Assembly: GCF_016612535.1 (NCBI RefSeq)
Contig: NZ_JAENXS010000001.1
Coordinates: 2,319,501-2,383,500, forward strand
Direction of reading: 5' to 3'
DNA length: 64,000 nt
From: Bradyrhizobium diazoefficiens
GTDB lineage: Bacteria; Pseudomonadota; Alphaproteobacteria; Rhizobiales; Xanthobacteraceae
The position numbers and the translations under genes were made by a program. Every line of letters begins with the position of its first letter. The first letter of the stretch is position 1. Below are positions 17,184 to 28,696 of this stretch, piece by piece. The notes beneath the pieces were generated by a model, which had not been told where the DNA came from, did not search any database, and saw only the letters and a program-made list of their open reading frames with translations.

Positions 17184-17284
17184 GATCCGATGATGGCGAA
17201 GGAGGACCGTCCTTGTCACGGGCAATCCTTGACGGGCTGCTTTGGCGCCGCCATGTGCCAGTATCAGCCCAGGGATGATCGCCG

Positions 17285-17734
17285 ATGACCGAGCCATTCG
17301 TATTGCGACGCGAGACCCAAATTGCAGCCCCGCGCGCCACCGTCTTCGCCTATTTGACCGATCCCGAGAAAATCCTGAGCTGGATGGGCTCGGATGCGAC
17401 CACCGAGCCGCATCCCGGCGGGCTCTATCTGCTCAAGGGCATCGGTCCACGTGGCGGTGTCGCCCGCGGCGCCTTCCGCGAGGTCGTGCCGGTGCATCGT
17501 CTGGCCTATACCTTTGGCTGGGATGGCGGCCAGGAAGTGCCGCCAGGATCGAGCCTGATCGAAATCGACCTGATCGAACGCGACGGCGGCACGCTGCTGC
17601 GCATGACTCATAGTGGGCTGCCGACGGAGGAACAGATGGCTGCGCACGCGAAAGGGTGGGCGCATTATCTGGGTCGGCTCACGACCGCAGCTGCTGGCGC
17701 CGATCCCGGTCCCGACAAGGGTGTTTCAAACTAA
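17285..17734 (+). CDS. SRPBCC (AHSA1-like) domain protein
   Basis: 149 residues in one START/Bet v1-like fold: TQIAAPRATVFAYLTDPEKILSW at the start, a central GGLYLLKGIGPRGGVARGAFREV, and a C-terminal helix GWAHYLGRL that lines the cavity. Family members bind hydrophobic ligands or assist chaperones; the ligand is unknown. Divergent from the cyclase gene and convergent with topoisomerase IB, with 17 bases between stops. Confidence 0.85.
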   Translation: MTEPFVLRRETQIAAPRATVFAYLTDPEKILSWMGSDATTEPHPGGLYLLKGIGPRGGVARGAFREVVPVHRLAYTFGWDGGQEVPPGSSLIEIDLIERDGGTLLRMTHSGLPTEEQMAAHAKGWAHYLGRLTTAAAGADPGPDKGVSN

Positions 17735-17751
17735 TGTAGCGATGTGGCCGG

Positions 17752-18921
17752 TCAAACGGCTGCGGTCGCCACCACCTGCTGCAAGAGCTGCTCGCGTCGG
17801 GCCTGCGAACGCTGTCCCTTCATGGTCGCCGCAAAACGCTCGAGGATGCCGTCCTCGAAGGCGGTGACGATGGTGTCGTGGACATAGCTCTTGCGGCAAA
17901 TCGCCGGCGTATTGGAGAGCTTGTCGGCCGCGGCGCGGATCGCGTCCAGCACCTGCTTCTTGCGGCCGCGCTGGCTGCTCGCCGGCGTGATCCGCGACAG
18001 CGATTCCACGACGACGGCCGAGGCCATCAGCGTGCGGAAATCCTTCAGCGAAATCTTGATGCCGGCGATCTCGCGCAGAAACGCGTTCACCTGCGTGGTG
18101 CTGACGGCGCGCACGATGCCGTAGGCGTCGCGATACTGGAACATGCGCTTACCCGGAACACTCTGCAAAATGCCGATGGCACGCACCAGCTTGGCTGCGT
18201 CGCATTCCTTCCGCACCGCCTTGCCGCCCTTGGCTTTGAAGGTCAGCACGAAGCAATCGTCTTCCAGCGTGACGTTCGACTTCAGCAGCGTGGTGGCGCC
18301 ACGGGTGCCGTTGAGGCGGGCGTAGGATTCATTGCCCGGACGGATCGCGGTGCGCGCGATCAATTCGATCACCGCCGAGAGTGCGAATTCGCGCGTCGGC
18401 TCGTCGCCCGACAGGAACGCCGAGACCTTGCGACGGATCTTTGGCAGCGCGCCGACGAGCTTTTCCAGCCGATGCGCCTTGCGGTGCTCGCGGACCTTTT
18501 CCCAATCGGCGTGATAGCGATATTGCAGTCGGCCCGCAGCATCGCGACCCACCGCCTGGAGATGCGTGCTCGGATCGGCCGAGTAGCGCACGTCGCGATA
18601 GGCCGGTGGCACCGCCATGGCGTGCAGCCGGCGGATGGTGCGGGCGTCGCGGATATGCGCGCCATTGGGGCGAACGAAGGAATAGCCCTTGCCGCGCTTG
18701 ATGCGGCGGATGGTCAGCTCGTTCTGGTCGCCAAGCCGCAGGCCCAGCTCCCTGGCGAGGGCCTCGACCGTCGCCGCGGGCGCCGTGTCGAACATTTTTT
18801 TCGGGCTGGGACGTCCGGAAACGGCCGGCTTCGGCCATTGTCCGAGGGCTTTGGCCAAGGCGACGGCAGCAGGATCGGCCGAAGCGGGCCGTATCGTCCC
18901 GAGATTCTGCTGATCCATCAT
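17752..18921 (-). CDS. DNA topoisomerase IB (poxvirus/eukaryote type)
   Basis: 389 residues. It relaxes supercoils through a 3'-phosphotyrosyl intermediate. N-terminal motifs include RIKRGKGYSFVRPNGA and AYRDVRYSADPSTHLQA. The catalytic domain has RTAIRPGNESYA (catalytic Arg), the conserved Lys region LTFKAKGGKAVRKE, LKDFRTLMAS, and the nucleophile Tyr in SNTPAICRKSYVH. This is a scattered accessory enzyme in bacteria, found alongside normal topoisomerase I and gyrase. Two adjacent ATG codons (18921, 18918) are equally possible starts. Confidence 0.92.
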   Translation of the reverse strand: MMDQQNLGTIRPASADPAAVALAKALGQWPKPAVSGRPSPKKMFDTAPAATVEALARELGLRLGDQNELTIRRIKRGKGYSFVRPNGAHIRDARTIRRLHAMAVPPAYRDVRYSADPSTHLQAVGRDAAGRLQYRYHADWEKVREHRKAHRLEKLVGALPKIRRKVSAFLSGDEPTREFALSAVIELIARTAIRPGNESYARLNGTRGATTLLKSNVTLEDDCFVLTFKAKGGKAVRKECDAAKLVRAIGILQSVPGKRMFQYRDAYGIVRAVSTTQVNAFLREIAGIKISLKDFRTLMASAVVVESLSRITPASSQRGRKKQVLDAIRAAADKLSNTPAICRKSYVHDTIVTAFEDGILERFAATMKGQRSQARREQLLQQVVATAAV

Positions 18922-19334
18922 AGTGTTATGCCTTGGCCTGCCTGTTATCGCTCAATGCCGCTGTTCTGATTTTTGTTCCAAGCGTCGCTTGGAAGGTCTC
19001 TTGGGACCCGGGTTAGCCACTTAGGGTGTTCCGAACCGCATTGCGAGTCCCGAATCAGTGAAAAACGGTTTCTAAATACCGCTTGCGACGCATGGGCGCC
19101 CTGCGCGGGCCCATTCCGAAGATTTGGGTAAAGACCCCCGAAGGCCGCACCTCGGCCTGTTTCAGATTTGCGACAGCCCGCCGACGCGGCTTGATCCTTC
19201 GCATGGCCGGCCAACCACCGAAGGTCCAGCTTGTGCACCTTGTCGGGCCCGGTTAGCCCGACGCATAATCGGTCCAATGATCAAGTCGGCTCGCCTCATC
19301 GCTTAGGCTGGGCTGGCCGTATGTGGAGGGAAAC
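18922..19334. other. Divergent intergenic region between topoisomerase IB and acs
   Basis: About 410 bases with no convincing gene. Short open frames lack ribosome binding sites and recognisable sequence. It must hold the promoters for both flanking genes and is lower in GC near 19040-19080 (GTGAAAAACGGTTTCTAAAT). No riboswitch, terminator or palindromic repeat was identified. Confidence 0.5.
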
Positions 19335-21281
<1,947 letters not shown>

Positions 21282-21290
21282 GCCACAAAT

Positions 21291-21463
21291 CTCGTCCCCC
21301 GGACGCAGCGCAGCGCGCACTTCGCGGTGCGCTGCAGAGCCGGGGTCCATACAACGTCAGAACGCGTAACCTCCTGGATCCCGGCTCTGCGCAGCAGCGC
21401 CATAGCGTATCGAAGACGCGCGTGAACGCGCTTGTGCGCGCTGCAGCTCGTCCGGGACACGGA
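21291..21463 (+). repeat. Intergenic palindromic repeat, family D
   Basis: An imperfect inverted repeat starting CTCGTCCCCCGGACGCAGCG and ending with GCTGCAGCTCGTCCGGGACA. Internal complementary pieces are CAGAGCCGGGGTCCAT and TGGATCCCGGCTCTG. It occupies the first part of the 458-base gap after acs. The rest of the gap (21464-21739) is lower in GC and should contain the promoter of the L,D-transpeptidase gene. Confidence 0.75.
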
Positions 21464-21739
21464 GACAATCTGCCCCTCCTGAAACAACCGCCGTTCACAC
21501 TCCTCACGCACTTGTCAGGGGCGCACCCCGCCACGCCCGCATCTTTCCCGGCGAGTGTTGTTTTCAGGTCATTTACTTTATTTCGAACATTTCCTTTGCT
21601 TCCCCTGCTGGCTGGCCCTTGCCGGCCGCGCGTGGAAACCATCCGGTTAACGGGTGCGGTTAAGAATCTCTGGGCGAGCCGGCGATTGCCGGTGCTGCGT
21701 GAATTTTGGACGATCCGTTTGGGGCAAGGGGAAGCATCG

Positions 21740-22255
21740 ATGTCGATGAAGATTGCACTGGCGCTGGCAGCCACCTTCGGAGCCGGGGTCTTGATGTCGG
21801 GAACCGCCGAGGCAAGGCCGGAAATGGTCGGGGCGCACCTGGCCGACTATTCGCCGGGGACCATCGTGGTCAAAACCAACGAGCGCCGGCTCTATCTCAT
21901 TCTCGATGACGGCCACGCCGTGCGCTATCCAGTCGGCGTCGGCAAGTCCGGCAAGCAGTGGGCCGGCACCACCCGCATTGACGGCAAGTATCGCAATCCC
22001 GCCTGGTCGCCGCCCGCGGAAGTGAAGCGCGACAAGCCGAGCATACCGGACGTCATTCCGGGCGGCTCTCCGCGCAATCCGATGGGCGTCGCGGCGATGA
22101 CGCTGGCCGGCGGCGAATACGCAATCCATGGCACCAACGTGCCGGGCTCGGTCGGCGGCTTCGTCTCCTACGGCTGCATCCGCATGCTCAACGACGACAT
22201 CACCGATCTCTACAGCCGCGTCTCGGTCGGCACCACGGTGGTCGTGACGCGCTGA
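21740..22255 (+). CDS. L,D-transpeptidase (YkuD domain)
   Basis: 171 residues with a signal peptide (MSMKIALALAATFGAGVLMSGTAEA). The YkuD catalytic domain cross-links peptidoglycan by 3-3 bonds or attaches proteins to it in the periplasm. The active site is HGTNVPGSVGGFVSYGCIRM, with the His and the nucleophilic Cys (about 147) in the family's S-x-G-C-I-R-M context. The start has AAGGGGAAGC upstream; the frame runs to 21422 without supporting signals. The gene is short, having a catalytic domain only with no LysM. Alphaproteobacteria carry many paralogues, so the exact role is unclear. Confidence 0.9.
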   Translation: MSMKIALALAATFGAGVLMSGTAEARPEMVGAHLADYSPGTIVVKTNERRLYLILDDGHAVRYPVGVGKSGKQWAGTTRIDGKYRNPAWSPPAEVKRDKPSIPDVIPGGSPRNPMGVAAMTLAGGEYAIHGTNVPGSVGGFVSYGCIRMLNDDITDLYSRVSVGTTVVVTR

Positions 22256-22280
22256 TCGTCGAGATCCGAAGAGGACGGCG

Positions 22281-22307
22281 AAGCCGCGTCGCTCGACGCG
22301 GCTTTTT
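22281..22307 (+). terminator. Intrinsic terminator after the L,D-transpeptidase gene
   Basis: A 10-bp stem AAGCCGCGTC / GACGCGGCTT with tetraloop GCTC, followed by TTTTTGTT. It begins 25 bases after the stop codon. Confidence 0.9.
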
Positions 22308-22308
22308 G

Positions 22309-22899
22309 TTACCAGAAGCGCCAGCCCCGCGCGCACCAGCCGTCGCGATGACCGCCGTTGTAGCTGCGCGCGTAACCGCCCGCGAGCATCACCGCCGACA
22401 CGTTGGGCGTGCGCCTGGTCGCGACATCGGCGAGGACACGTCCATATTTTTCCGAGCCGAGATTGTAGATCGTGACGCCGCCCTGGCCGAGCAGATTGCG
22501 CAGCGCTTCGGTGGCCGCTTCCGCCTTGTCCAGCTCCTGCTGACAGGACGCCTTCATCTCAGGCGCGTCGATGCCGCGCAGGCGGACCCGCGCGACAAGA
22601 TCGCGTCCATCGCGCTGATGCACACGGGCGAGGAAGGTGTCGCCGTCAATGGTGCGAATGACATCGACCGGCTGGCGGCTGGCGGGATTGCCAGACTGCT
22701 GGAGGATAATCTCGGCATCTCGCGATTGACTATCAGCCGCGTGCGGGATGGGCCAGTTTGTCCCGTGCCGGAAGACCAGCACGACCACCACCATGACGCC
22801 GACCACGAAAATCCACGGCAGCAATCCGGAGAAGCGGCGGCCAAACGGCGCGCCGCCGAACTGCGGCCGATAGGCGTTGGGACGATCCTGGAAGCGCAT
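22309..22899 (-). CDS. Membrane-anchored thermonuclease-family (SNase-like) protein
   Basis: 196 residues. A single N-terminal transmembrane helix (about 28-46) places the domain in the periplasm. The staphylococcal-nuclease fold motifs are present: TIDGDTFLARV (metal Asp), RVRLRGIDAPE (catalytic Arg and a nearby Glu), and EKYGRVLADV (second Arg). Nuclease activity is therefore plausible, probably Ca2+ dependent. I prefer the ATG at 22899 over a TTG one codon earlier; the ribosome binding site is weak. The stop lies against the terminator of the convergent gene. Confidence 0.85.
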   Translation of the reverse strand: MRFQDRPNAYRPQFGGAPFGRRFSGLLPWIFVVGVMVVVVLVFRHGTNWPIPHAADSQSRDAEIILQQSGNPASRQPVDVIRTIDGDTFLARVHQRDGRDLVARVRLRGIDAPEMKASCQQELDKAEAATEALRNLLGQGGVTIYNLGSEKYGRVLADVATRRTPNVSAVMLAGGYARSYNGGHRDGWCARGWRFW

Positions 22900-23088
22900 C
22901 AAGTCAGGCTAGGACTGAGTCGGGGAACTCGGCAAGGCGGGGACAGGCACCGGAAAATCGCAGCTATGCGCTGCACGCCGTTCCAGACACTCTCCATTCG
23001 ATACCTCCTGTAGTTGTACGGGGTTTGATATTCACGCGGTATTTAGTAATAGTACGGCGTACTCGGTTTGCGTGTGGGGGCGGTAAGC

Positions 23089-25119
23089 ATGGCTTCGTTC
23101 AGGTTTCGCATCGGTACAAAGTTGGGACTGACCGCGAGTGCGGGGGTCCTTCTCGTCGGCGGCATGCTCGCCAACCAGCTCGTTCGCAACGAGCAGATCG
23201 CGGACCTGAGCCGACTGGTGGTCATCAACACCGCCAACAAGGCCAATGCCCAGGGCGCCGAGCTCGCAGTGACGCGTGCACGCCTGGCCATGGCGGAAAT
23301 CGGATCTGCATTCTCCGCCGACGGCCTCGCCAAACATCTCGTCGTGCTGCGCAGCTCCATCGCCGGCGCCATGACCGAAATAAGCGCCGCATTGGAGCGG
23401 TCCAAGCGCGCCGAGGCCAAAGAGCTCTGTCGCGAGGTCAAGGTCCTGCTCGACGCCTCTCTGAAGGCCGGCAGCGATCTTGGTGAGGCTCGTGGTACCG
23501 CCGTCGCCGAGTTCGCCGCGGCAAGCCAGATCGAGGAGGCCTGGAACAAAACGCTCGAGAAACTGCTGGCGTCGCCCGCAATCGCCGCATCGCAGAACCG
23601 GCTCAACATCGGGGTCGAGTTGCGCGAAGCCGACGCGTTATTCAAGGCGGTCAGCGCTGCCGATTGGCGTTTCACGGCAACGGGCGACGTCGAGCAGAAG
23701 GACCGTGTCTTCGGACGCGCCGACGCCACGATCCGCGTCTTGAAACAGGTCCGTCAGTCCGCCGGCGACAAGGACATCGCGGACGGTATCGACGCGCTCG
23801 CCGCACTCGCCGGACGCTACAAGTCGGCAACCGGCGCAGCCGTGAAGGCGGAGGAAACCAAGAGACGCATTCTCGACGAGCGGGTGCTTCCGGCCGCCAA
23901 GGAAATCACTACGCGCATCGACAAGCTGGTCTCAGCCAACAACGAATACACGGCGCTGCGGCAGAGTCAGCTCATGGCCGCGCTGGAACAGGCGACCCAG
24001 ATCAGCCTGGCCGTCGGCGTCCTCGTCATCCTGGTTCTGGCCGGCTCCGCGTTGTTTTCGGTGCTGAGCATCGCCCGGCCGATCCGGCGCATCGGCGAAG
24101 TGCTGCTGCAACTCGCCGGCGGCAACAAGGCCGTCGAGATTCCCTACACCGCGCGCGGCGACGAGGTCGGCGACAATGCCCGCGCGGCCCGCACCTTCCG
24201 GGACAATCTGATCCGCATCGAGCAGATGGAAGCCGAGCAGAAGGATCAGGAGGCCGCAGCCGCCGCGCGGCGCAAGCAGGAGATGATGCAGCTCGCCGGC
24301 GCGTTCGAGGACGCGGTTGGCGGCATTATCAACTCGGTTTCGTCGGCCTCCCAGCAGCTCGAATCCGCCGCCGGCACGCTGTCGGGGACCGCAGAGGAGA
24401 CCGAGCAGCTCTCCGGAATGGTGGCCGCAGCCTCCGAGGAGGCGTCCGCCAATGTCGGAGCCGTGGCATCCGCCGCTGAGGAAATGAGCGCGTCGGTCGT
24501 CGAGATCGGCCGCCAGGTCCACGATTCCAGCCGCATCGCCGGCGAGGCGGTGATGCAGGCCGAACGTACCGACGTCCGGATCAACGAGTTGCTCAAGGCT
24601 GCGGGCCGGATCGGCGACGTCGTCAAATTGATCACCGCGATTGCGGAGCAGACCAACCTGCTGGCGTTGAACGCCACCATCGAAGCGGCGCGCGCCGGCG
24701 AGTCCGGTCGCGGATTCGCCGTGGTGGCGAGCGAGGTCAAGGCGCTCGCGGCCCAAACCGCGCGGGCGACCGACGAGATCAGTGCACAGATCGCCGGCAT
24801 GCAGACTGCGACTGAAGATTCCGTCGGCGCGATCAAGGAGATCGGCGCGACCATCGCCAGGATTTCAGACATCTCGACCACGATTGCGGCCACCATCGAG
24901 GAGCAGGGCACCGCGACCGCCGAGATCGCACGTAACGTCAGTGAAGCCGCCAAGGGCACGGTCGAAGTCGCAGACAAGATCGCCCAGGTCAGTCACGGCG
25001 CCAGCGCCACCGGCTCGGCTTCGACGCAGGTGCTGGCATCCGCGCGTTCACTCTCGACCGAGAGTGGCCGCCTCAAGAACGAGGTCGCGAAATTCCTCGA
25101 TACGGTGCGGGCCGCCTGA
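23089..25119 (+). CDS. Methyl-accepting chemotaxis protein
   Basis: 676 residues. TM1 (about 8-28), a periplasmic helical sensor (about 30-300), TM2 (about 304-328, [20 protein letters not shown]), HAMP (about 328-380, [11 protein letters not shown]) and a methyl-accepting signalling domain. The signalling tip [19 protein letters not shown] and [15 protein letters not shown] is canonical. There is no CheR-binding pentapeptide at the C-terminus, so methylation would rely on other receptors or a tether-free enzyme. The ligand is unknown. The start at 23089 follows GGGGGCGG; a TTG at 23068 is the alternative. A terminator-like hairpin separates it from the sulfation operon. Confidence 0.95.
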   Translation: MASFRFRIGTKLGLTASAGVLLVGGMLANQLVRNEQIADLSRLVVINTANKANAQGAELAVTRARLAMAEIGSAFSADGLAKHLVVLRSSIAGAMTEISAALERSKRAEAKELCREVKVLLDASLKAGSDLGEARGTAVAEFAAASQIEEAWNKTLEKLLASPAIAASQNRLNIGVELREADALFKAVSAADWRFTATGDVEQKDRVFGRADATIRVLKQVRQSAGDKDIADGIDALAALAGRYKSATGAAVKAEETKRRILDERVLPAAKEITTRIDKLVSANNEYTALRQSQLMAALEQATQISLAVGVLVILVLAGSALFSVLSIARPIRRIGEVLLQLAGGNKAVEIPYTARGDEVGDNARAARTFRDNLIRIEQMEAEQKDQEAAAAARRKQEMMQLAGAFEDAVGGIINSVSSASQQLESAAGTLSGTAEETEQLSGMVAAASEEASANVGAVASAAEEMSASVVEIGRQVHDSSRIAGEAVMQAERTDVRINELLKAAGRIGDVVKLITAIAEQTNLLALNATIEAARAGESGRGFAVVASEVKALAAQTARATDEISAQIAGMQTATEDSVGAIKEIGATIARISDISTTIAATIEEQGTATAEIARNVSEAAKGTVEVADKIAQVSHGASATGSASTQVLASARSLSTESGRLKNEVAKFLDTVRAA

Positions 25120-25133
25120 CGCGCCGCGCCTCG

Positions 25134-25170
25134 TGCGGCCGACCTGAGGCCGGCCGCAAGCCTTCTTTCT
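25134..25170 (+). terminator. Probable terminator after the chemoreceptor gene
   Basis: A 7-bp stem TGCGGCC / GGCCGCA around an 11-base loop, followed by the pyrimidine-rich stretch CCTTCTTTCT. It suggests that the downstream sulfation operon has its own promoter in the remaining ~80 bases before 25254. Confidence 0.5.
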
Positions 25171-25253
25171 GATGCTTCGAATTCAACAACGGCTTGGGGA
25201 CGCCCCCCATGCCGAGCCCTTGCACGCGCCTGGGTCGAACAGGGAGTGGAGCG

Positions 25254-27725
25254 ATGATCATCAGCATTGTCGGCGGCGGCGCCACCGGCATCACGGCATT
25301 GCGTCATCTGGCGGAGCTCATCGCATCAGAGCGCTACCAAGGCGCCATCAGCGGCATCCAGCTCTTCGATAAATCCGGCTTCGACGGGGGCGTCGCCTAC
25401 CGCACGCAGAGCGACCGTCATCTGCTCAACATGAAGGCGTCGACGATGTCGATCCGCCCGGGCGATGCGGAGGAATTTCTGCGCTGGGCCCAGGCCCGCG
25501 GTCTCAACTGCCGCGCCCACGATCATCTGCCACGCATGGTCTATCGGGACTATCTCGACGCCATACGGTCGGCAGCGATCGCCCGATGCTACAGCGCCGG
25601 AGTGCCGGTTCATGTCGAACATGCCGAGGTGGTCCGCATGCGGTTCTCGCCGGATCGCGACGTGCTGCTGACGACCGACCGCAACGTCACGCATATCTCG
25701 TCCGTGCTGATCCTCTGTACCGGCCACAATGCGCCCGATGATCACTACGGCCTTGACGGCTGTCCAAATTACATTCGCGATCCTTACGGCACGTTCTCCT
25801 TCGCGGACCGCGACGACATGGCGGTCGGCATCCTCGGAAGCGGACTGAGCGCGGTCGACACCGCGACCGCGCTGGCCAAGACCCACCGGGCGGTGAGGAT
25901 GACCTGCTTCTCCAGAAGCGGCCTGTTCCCCACGGTTCAGCCGGTCACCGCTCCCGCAATCTCGAACAACTTTCGCGACGCTCTGCATCGCTATGTGATC
26001 GGTCGGCAACGGGTCGAGGCGGACGCCTTTGCCGCCCGCCTCTCCGAATTGCTGCTGGAGGTCACCGGCATTCGCTGCGATTTATCGTGCCATGACATCG
26101 AGCGCGATGCGCTGACCGATCTCGAGCGCAACATCGCGCAGGCCGAGACCGGCGGGCCCAACGTCTACTCTTACCTCGTCAGCGTCATCAACGTCATGTG
26201 CGACGCCTGGAGCCGGATGAGCGACGTCGAAAAGACGCGGTTCATGGCGGTCTACAATTCCGGCTGGCTTCGCAACCGGTCAGCGATGCCCCGCGACAAC
26301 GCAATACGGATTCGCGACCTGATGCGATCGGGGAGGCTGTCGGCCTGCGGCAGGCTGCGCAACGTGACCGAGATCGACGGCCGGTTTCGCGTGATCCTGG
26401 GCGGAGGTCGACATCGCGAGATCGACTACGTCATCGACGCGACGGGGCCATCCTACCGGCTGGACGCCAGCCCGCTCTATGTCGACATGCAGCGGCAGGG
26501 ACTGGTGACGCTCGACGCGCTTGGGGGCGTTCGCTGCGGCTACGACGACAGCCGCGTCCACGACCGGCACGGCACCCCCTATCCGAACGTCTATGCGGTC
26601 GGCGGTCCCACCAAGGGCGCGCACTTCTACGCCGCCGCCGTCGACATCAACATGCACCGCGCCCAGGCCGTGATCGATTCGATCCTCAACCCGAAAGGTT
26701 CGCAGATGAGCACCATCACGACGTCCATCGATGAAACCGACCGCCTCGCCGATCTCGTGCGCCGCGACCATCCCTCACTCGACACGATGGTACTCGCAGC
26801 GGACGGCAAATATCAGACCAGGCCGGCAGCGCTGGACGAATTGATGTGGGAGGTGAGGGACTGCGTCGGCGAGGCATTCCGGAACCGGGCGCCTGAAGAC
26901 TTCCCGACACTCTATTGCGCATGGGGGCGCTGCCGCGTCGGCTCGACCGCACTCACCAATCTGTTCGGCGTCGCCGGTATGCCCTCCTACTTCCAGCCGG
27001 TGAAGGTGGTCCTGCGCCATCGCCTGGTCGGACATGCAGGCGAACCCTGGGCCGTGCCGCAGGCGTCGGAGCAGCCGCATATCTTCAGCAAGGAAATGGC
27101 GGGGCCTTACGTGCTGGCCGAGAGCCTGTTCCTGCCGCTGGAGCCGCTGATCGAAGCTGGTTGGCCTGCCGACAAGCTCCACATGATCATGCTCGACCGC
27201 GATCCCGCGTGCTCGCTCGCATCGTGGCTCGAGAAATGGTCGGACCGCGTTCCCGAGGACCGGCTGATCCAGAACTACGTCATCTCCACACTCAACGCCC
27301 TTCGCGTCGAGGGCTATGCAAGGCGGCACGGCGTACCGGTGACCCGTTACGTCTACGAAGCCAGCAAGGATGCGACCGGCTCGGTGCGAAAGCTGTTCGA
27401 CCGGCTCGGCCTTGGCGCACGCTTCACGGAAAGCGCAGTCACCGACTGGAATGAACGCGGGCACATCGAATCGAAAAGCTCGGGCGTCACCTTCCTCAGC
27501 GAGCCCAAGATCTACACCGTTACCGGTCTTCACGGATCGGACACCGCCTACCGCTACCGCAGCCGCAAGACGACGTCGCTGACCGATGCGCAGCTGGAGG
27601 TCATCGAGCGCTATGGCATCGACGACATGTACCGCGCCTCGGTCGCGGCCTGCATGCGCGATCTCTCGCTGGATACCGACACCGCCGCCCACTTGTTCGG
27701 CGATTGCCTGGGCACAGCCGCATGA
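25254..27725 (+). CDS. Fusion of a FAD/NAD(P)-binding oxidoreductase and a putative PAPS-dependent sulfotransferase
   Basis: 823 residues in two parts. Residues 1 to about 480 match the FAD_NAD_binding_9 / COG4529 type: a Rossmann dinucleotide motif [15 protein letters not shown], the [20 protein letters not shown] region, a second nucleotide motif [12 protein letters not shown] near 200, and a closing [16 protein letters not shown] and NVYAVGGP. Residues ~485-823 look like a sulfotransferase: [13 protein letters not shown] resembles the 5'-phosphosulfate loop and [17 protein letters not shown] resembles the 3'-phosphate-binding motif of PAPS enzymes. The sulfotransferase assignment is inference from these motifs plus context. 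The gene overlaps cysD by four bases (ATGA) and heads a cysD-cysNC operon. An internal in-frame ATG at 26706 has AAGG seven bases upstream, so a separate 339-residue sulfotransferase might also be made. Confidence 0.8.
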   Translation: MIISIVGGGATGITALRHLAELIASERYQGAISGIQLFDKSGFDGGVAYRTQSDRHLLNMKASTMSIRPGDAEEFLRWAQARGLNCRAHDHLPRMVYRDYLDAIRSAAIARCYSAGVPVHVEHAEVVRMRFSPDRDVLLTTDRNVTHISSVLILCTGHNAPDDHYGLDGCPNYIRDPYGTFSFADRDDMAVGILGSGLSAVDTATALAKTHRAVRMTCFSRSGLFPTVQPVTAPAISNNFRDALHRYVIGRQRVEADAFAARLSELLLEVTGIRCDLSCHDIERDALTDLERNIAQAETGGPNVYSYLVSVINVMCDAWSRMSDVEKTRFMAVYNSGWLRNRSAMPRDNAIRIRDLMRSGRLSACGRLRNVTEIDGRFRVILGGGRHREIDYVIDATGPSYRLDASPLYVDMQRQGLVTLDALGGVRCGYDDSRVHDRHGTPYPNVYAVGGPTKGAHFYAAAVDINMHRAQAVIDSILNPKGSQMSTITTSIDETDRLADLVRRDHPSLDTMVLAADGKYQTRPAALDELMWEVRDCVGEAFRNRAPEDFPTLYCAWGRCRVGSTALTNLFGVAGMPSYFQPVKVVLRHRLVGHAGEPWAVPQASEQPHIFSKEMAGPYVLAESLFLPLEPLIEAGWPADKLHMIMLDRDPACSLASWLEKWSDRVPEDRLIQNYVISTLNALRVEGYARRHGVPVTRYVYEASKDATGSVRKLFDRLGLGARFTESAVTDWNERGHIESKSSGVTFLSEPKIYTVTGLHGSDTAYRYRSRKTTSLTDAQLEVIERYGIDDMYRASVAACMRDLSLDTDTAAHLFGDCLGTAA

Positions 27726-28696
27726 CCGCAAAGATCCAGCTCGTCGTGGAGGCCTCGCCGGCGCGCAATGCGCCGGACGAGGCCCCGGTGCACCACGGCG
27801 CCACCAGCCATCTCCGGCGCCTGGAAGCGGAGAGCATCCACATCCTGCGCGAGACGGCCGCCGAATTCCGCAAACCGGTGTTGCTCTATTCCATCGGCAA
27901 GGATTCGTCGGTCCTGCTGCATCTGACGATGAAGGCGTTTCATCCCGGCAAGCCCCCGTTTCCGCTGCTGCACGTCGACACGACCTGGAAGTTCCGGGAG
28001 ATGATCGCGTTTCGCGACCGCCGTGCGCGTGAACTCGGCCTCGATCTGATCGTCCACACCAACCATGACGGCCTGAACCAGGGCATCACTCCCTTCACCC
28101 ACGGCTCGGCCCGCTACACCGACGTCATGAAGACGCAGGCGTTGCGTCAGGCGCTGGACCTGCACGGTTTCGACGCCGCAATCGGCGGTGCGCGGCGCGA
28201 CGAGGAGAAATCGCGCGCCAAGGAGCGCGTGTTCTCGCACCGGAGTGCGGCGCATCGCTGGGATCCGAAGAACCAGCGGCCGGAACTATGGGGCCTGTAC
28301 AACACGATGCTTGCGCCCGGCGAGAGCATGCGGGTGTTTCCGCTGTCGAACTGGACCGAGCTCGACGTCTGGGACTACATCCTGCTCGAGAACATCCCGA
28401 TCGTCCCGCTCTATCTCGCAGCCCCGCGCCCGGTGATCGAGCGCGACGGCGCGCTGATCATGGTCGACGATGAGCGTATGCCCCTGCATTCGGGTGAAGA
28501 GCCGCGTCGGCGCTCCGTCAGGTTTCGCACCCTCGGCTGCTATCCCCTCAGCGGCGCAACGGTCTCGACGGCGGTAACGCTGCCCGAGATCGTCCGGGAG
28601 ATGATGGCGTCACGCACGTCCGAGCGACAGGGACGCATGATCGACCGCGACAGTCCCGCGTCGATGGAGCGCAAGAAGGCGGAAGGGTATTTCTGA
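27722..28696 (+). CDS. cysD: Sulfate adenylyltransferase subunit 2 (CysD/NodP type)
   Basis: 324 residues, full length. It is the catalytic PP-loop subunit of ATP sulfurylase, making adenosine 5'-phosphosulfate from ATP and sulfate with the GTPase subunit encoded next. The PP-loop [13 protein letters not shown] is near residue 58; [20 protein letters not shown] and [10 protein letters not shown] are conserved family motifs. The start ATG overlaps the stop of the preceding fusion gene, and its stop overlaps the cysNC start (TGATG), so all three genes are translationally coupled. An upstream ATG at 27704 is possible but lacks support. Confidence 0.96.
   Translation: MTAKIQLVVEASPARNAPDEAPVHHGATSHLRRLEAESIHILRETAAEFRKPVLLYSIGKDSSVLLHLTMKAFHPGKPPFPLLHVDTTWKFREMIAFRDRRARELGLDLIVHTNHDGLNQGITPFTHGSARYTDVMKTQALRQALDLHGFDAAIGGARRDEEKSRAKERVFSHRSAAHRWDPKNQRPELWGLYNTMLAPGESMRVFPLSNWTELDVWDYILLENIPIVPLYLAAPRPVIERDGALIMVDDERMPLHSGEEPRRRSVRFRTLGCYPLSGATVSTAVTLPEIVREMMASRTSERQGRMIDRDSPASMERKKAEGYF

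Noticed and set aside
18945..19277. A 110-codon minus-strand frame upstream of topoisomerase IB
   Set aside because: No ribosome binding site, no signal or family motif, and it occupies the promoter region of two divergent genes.
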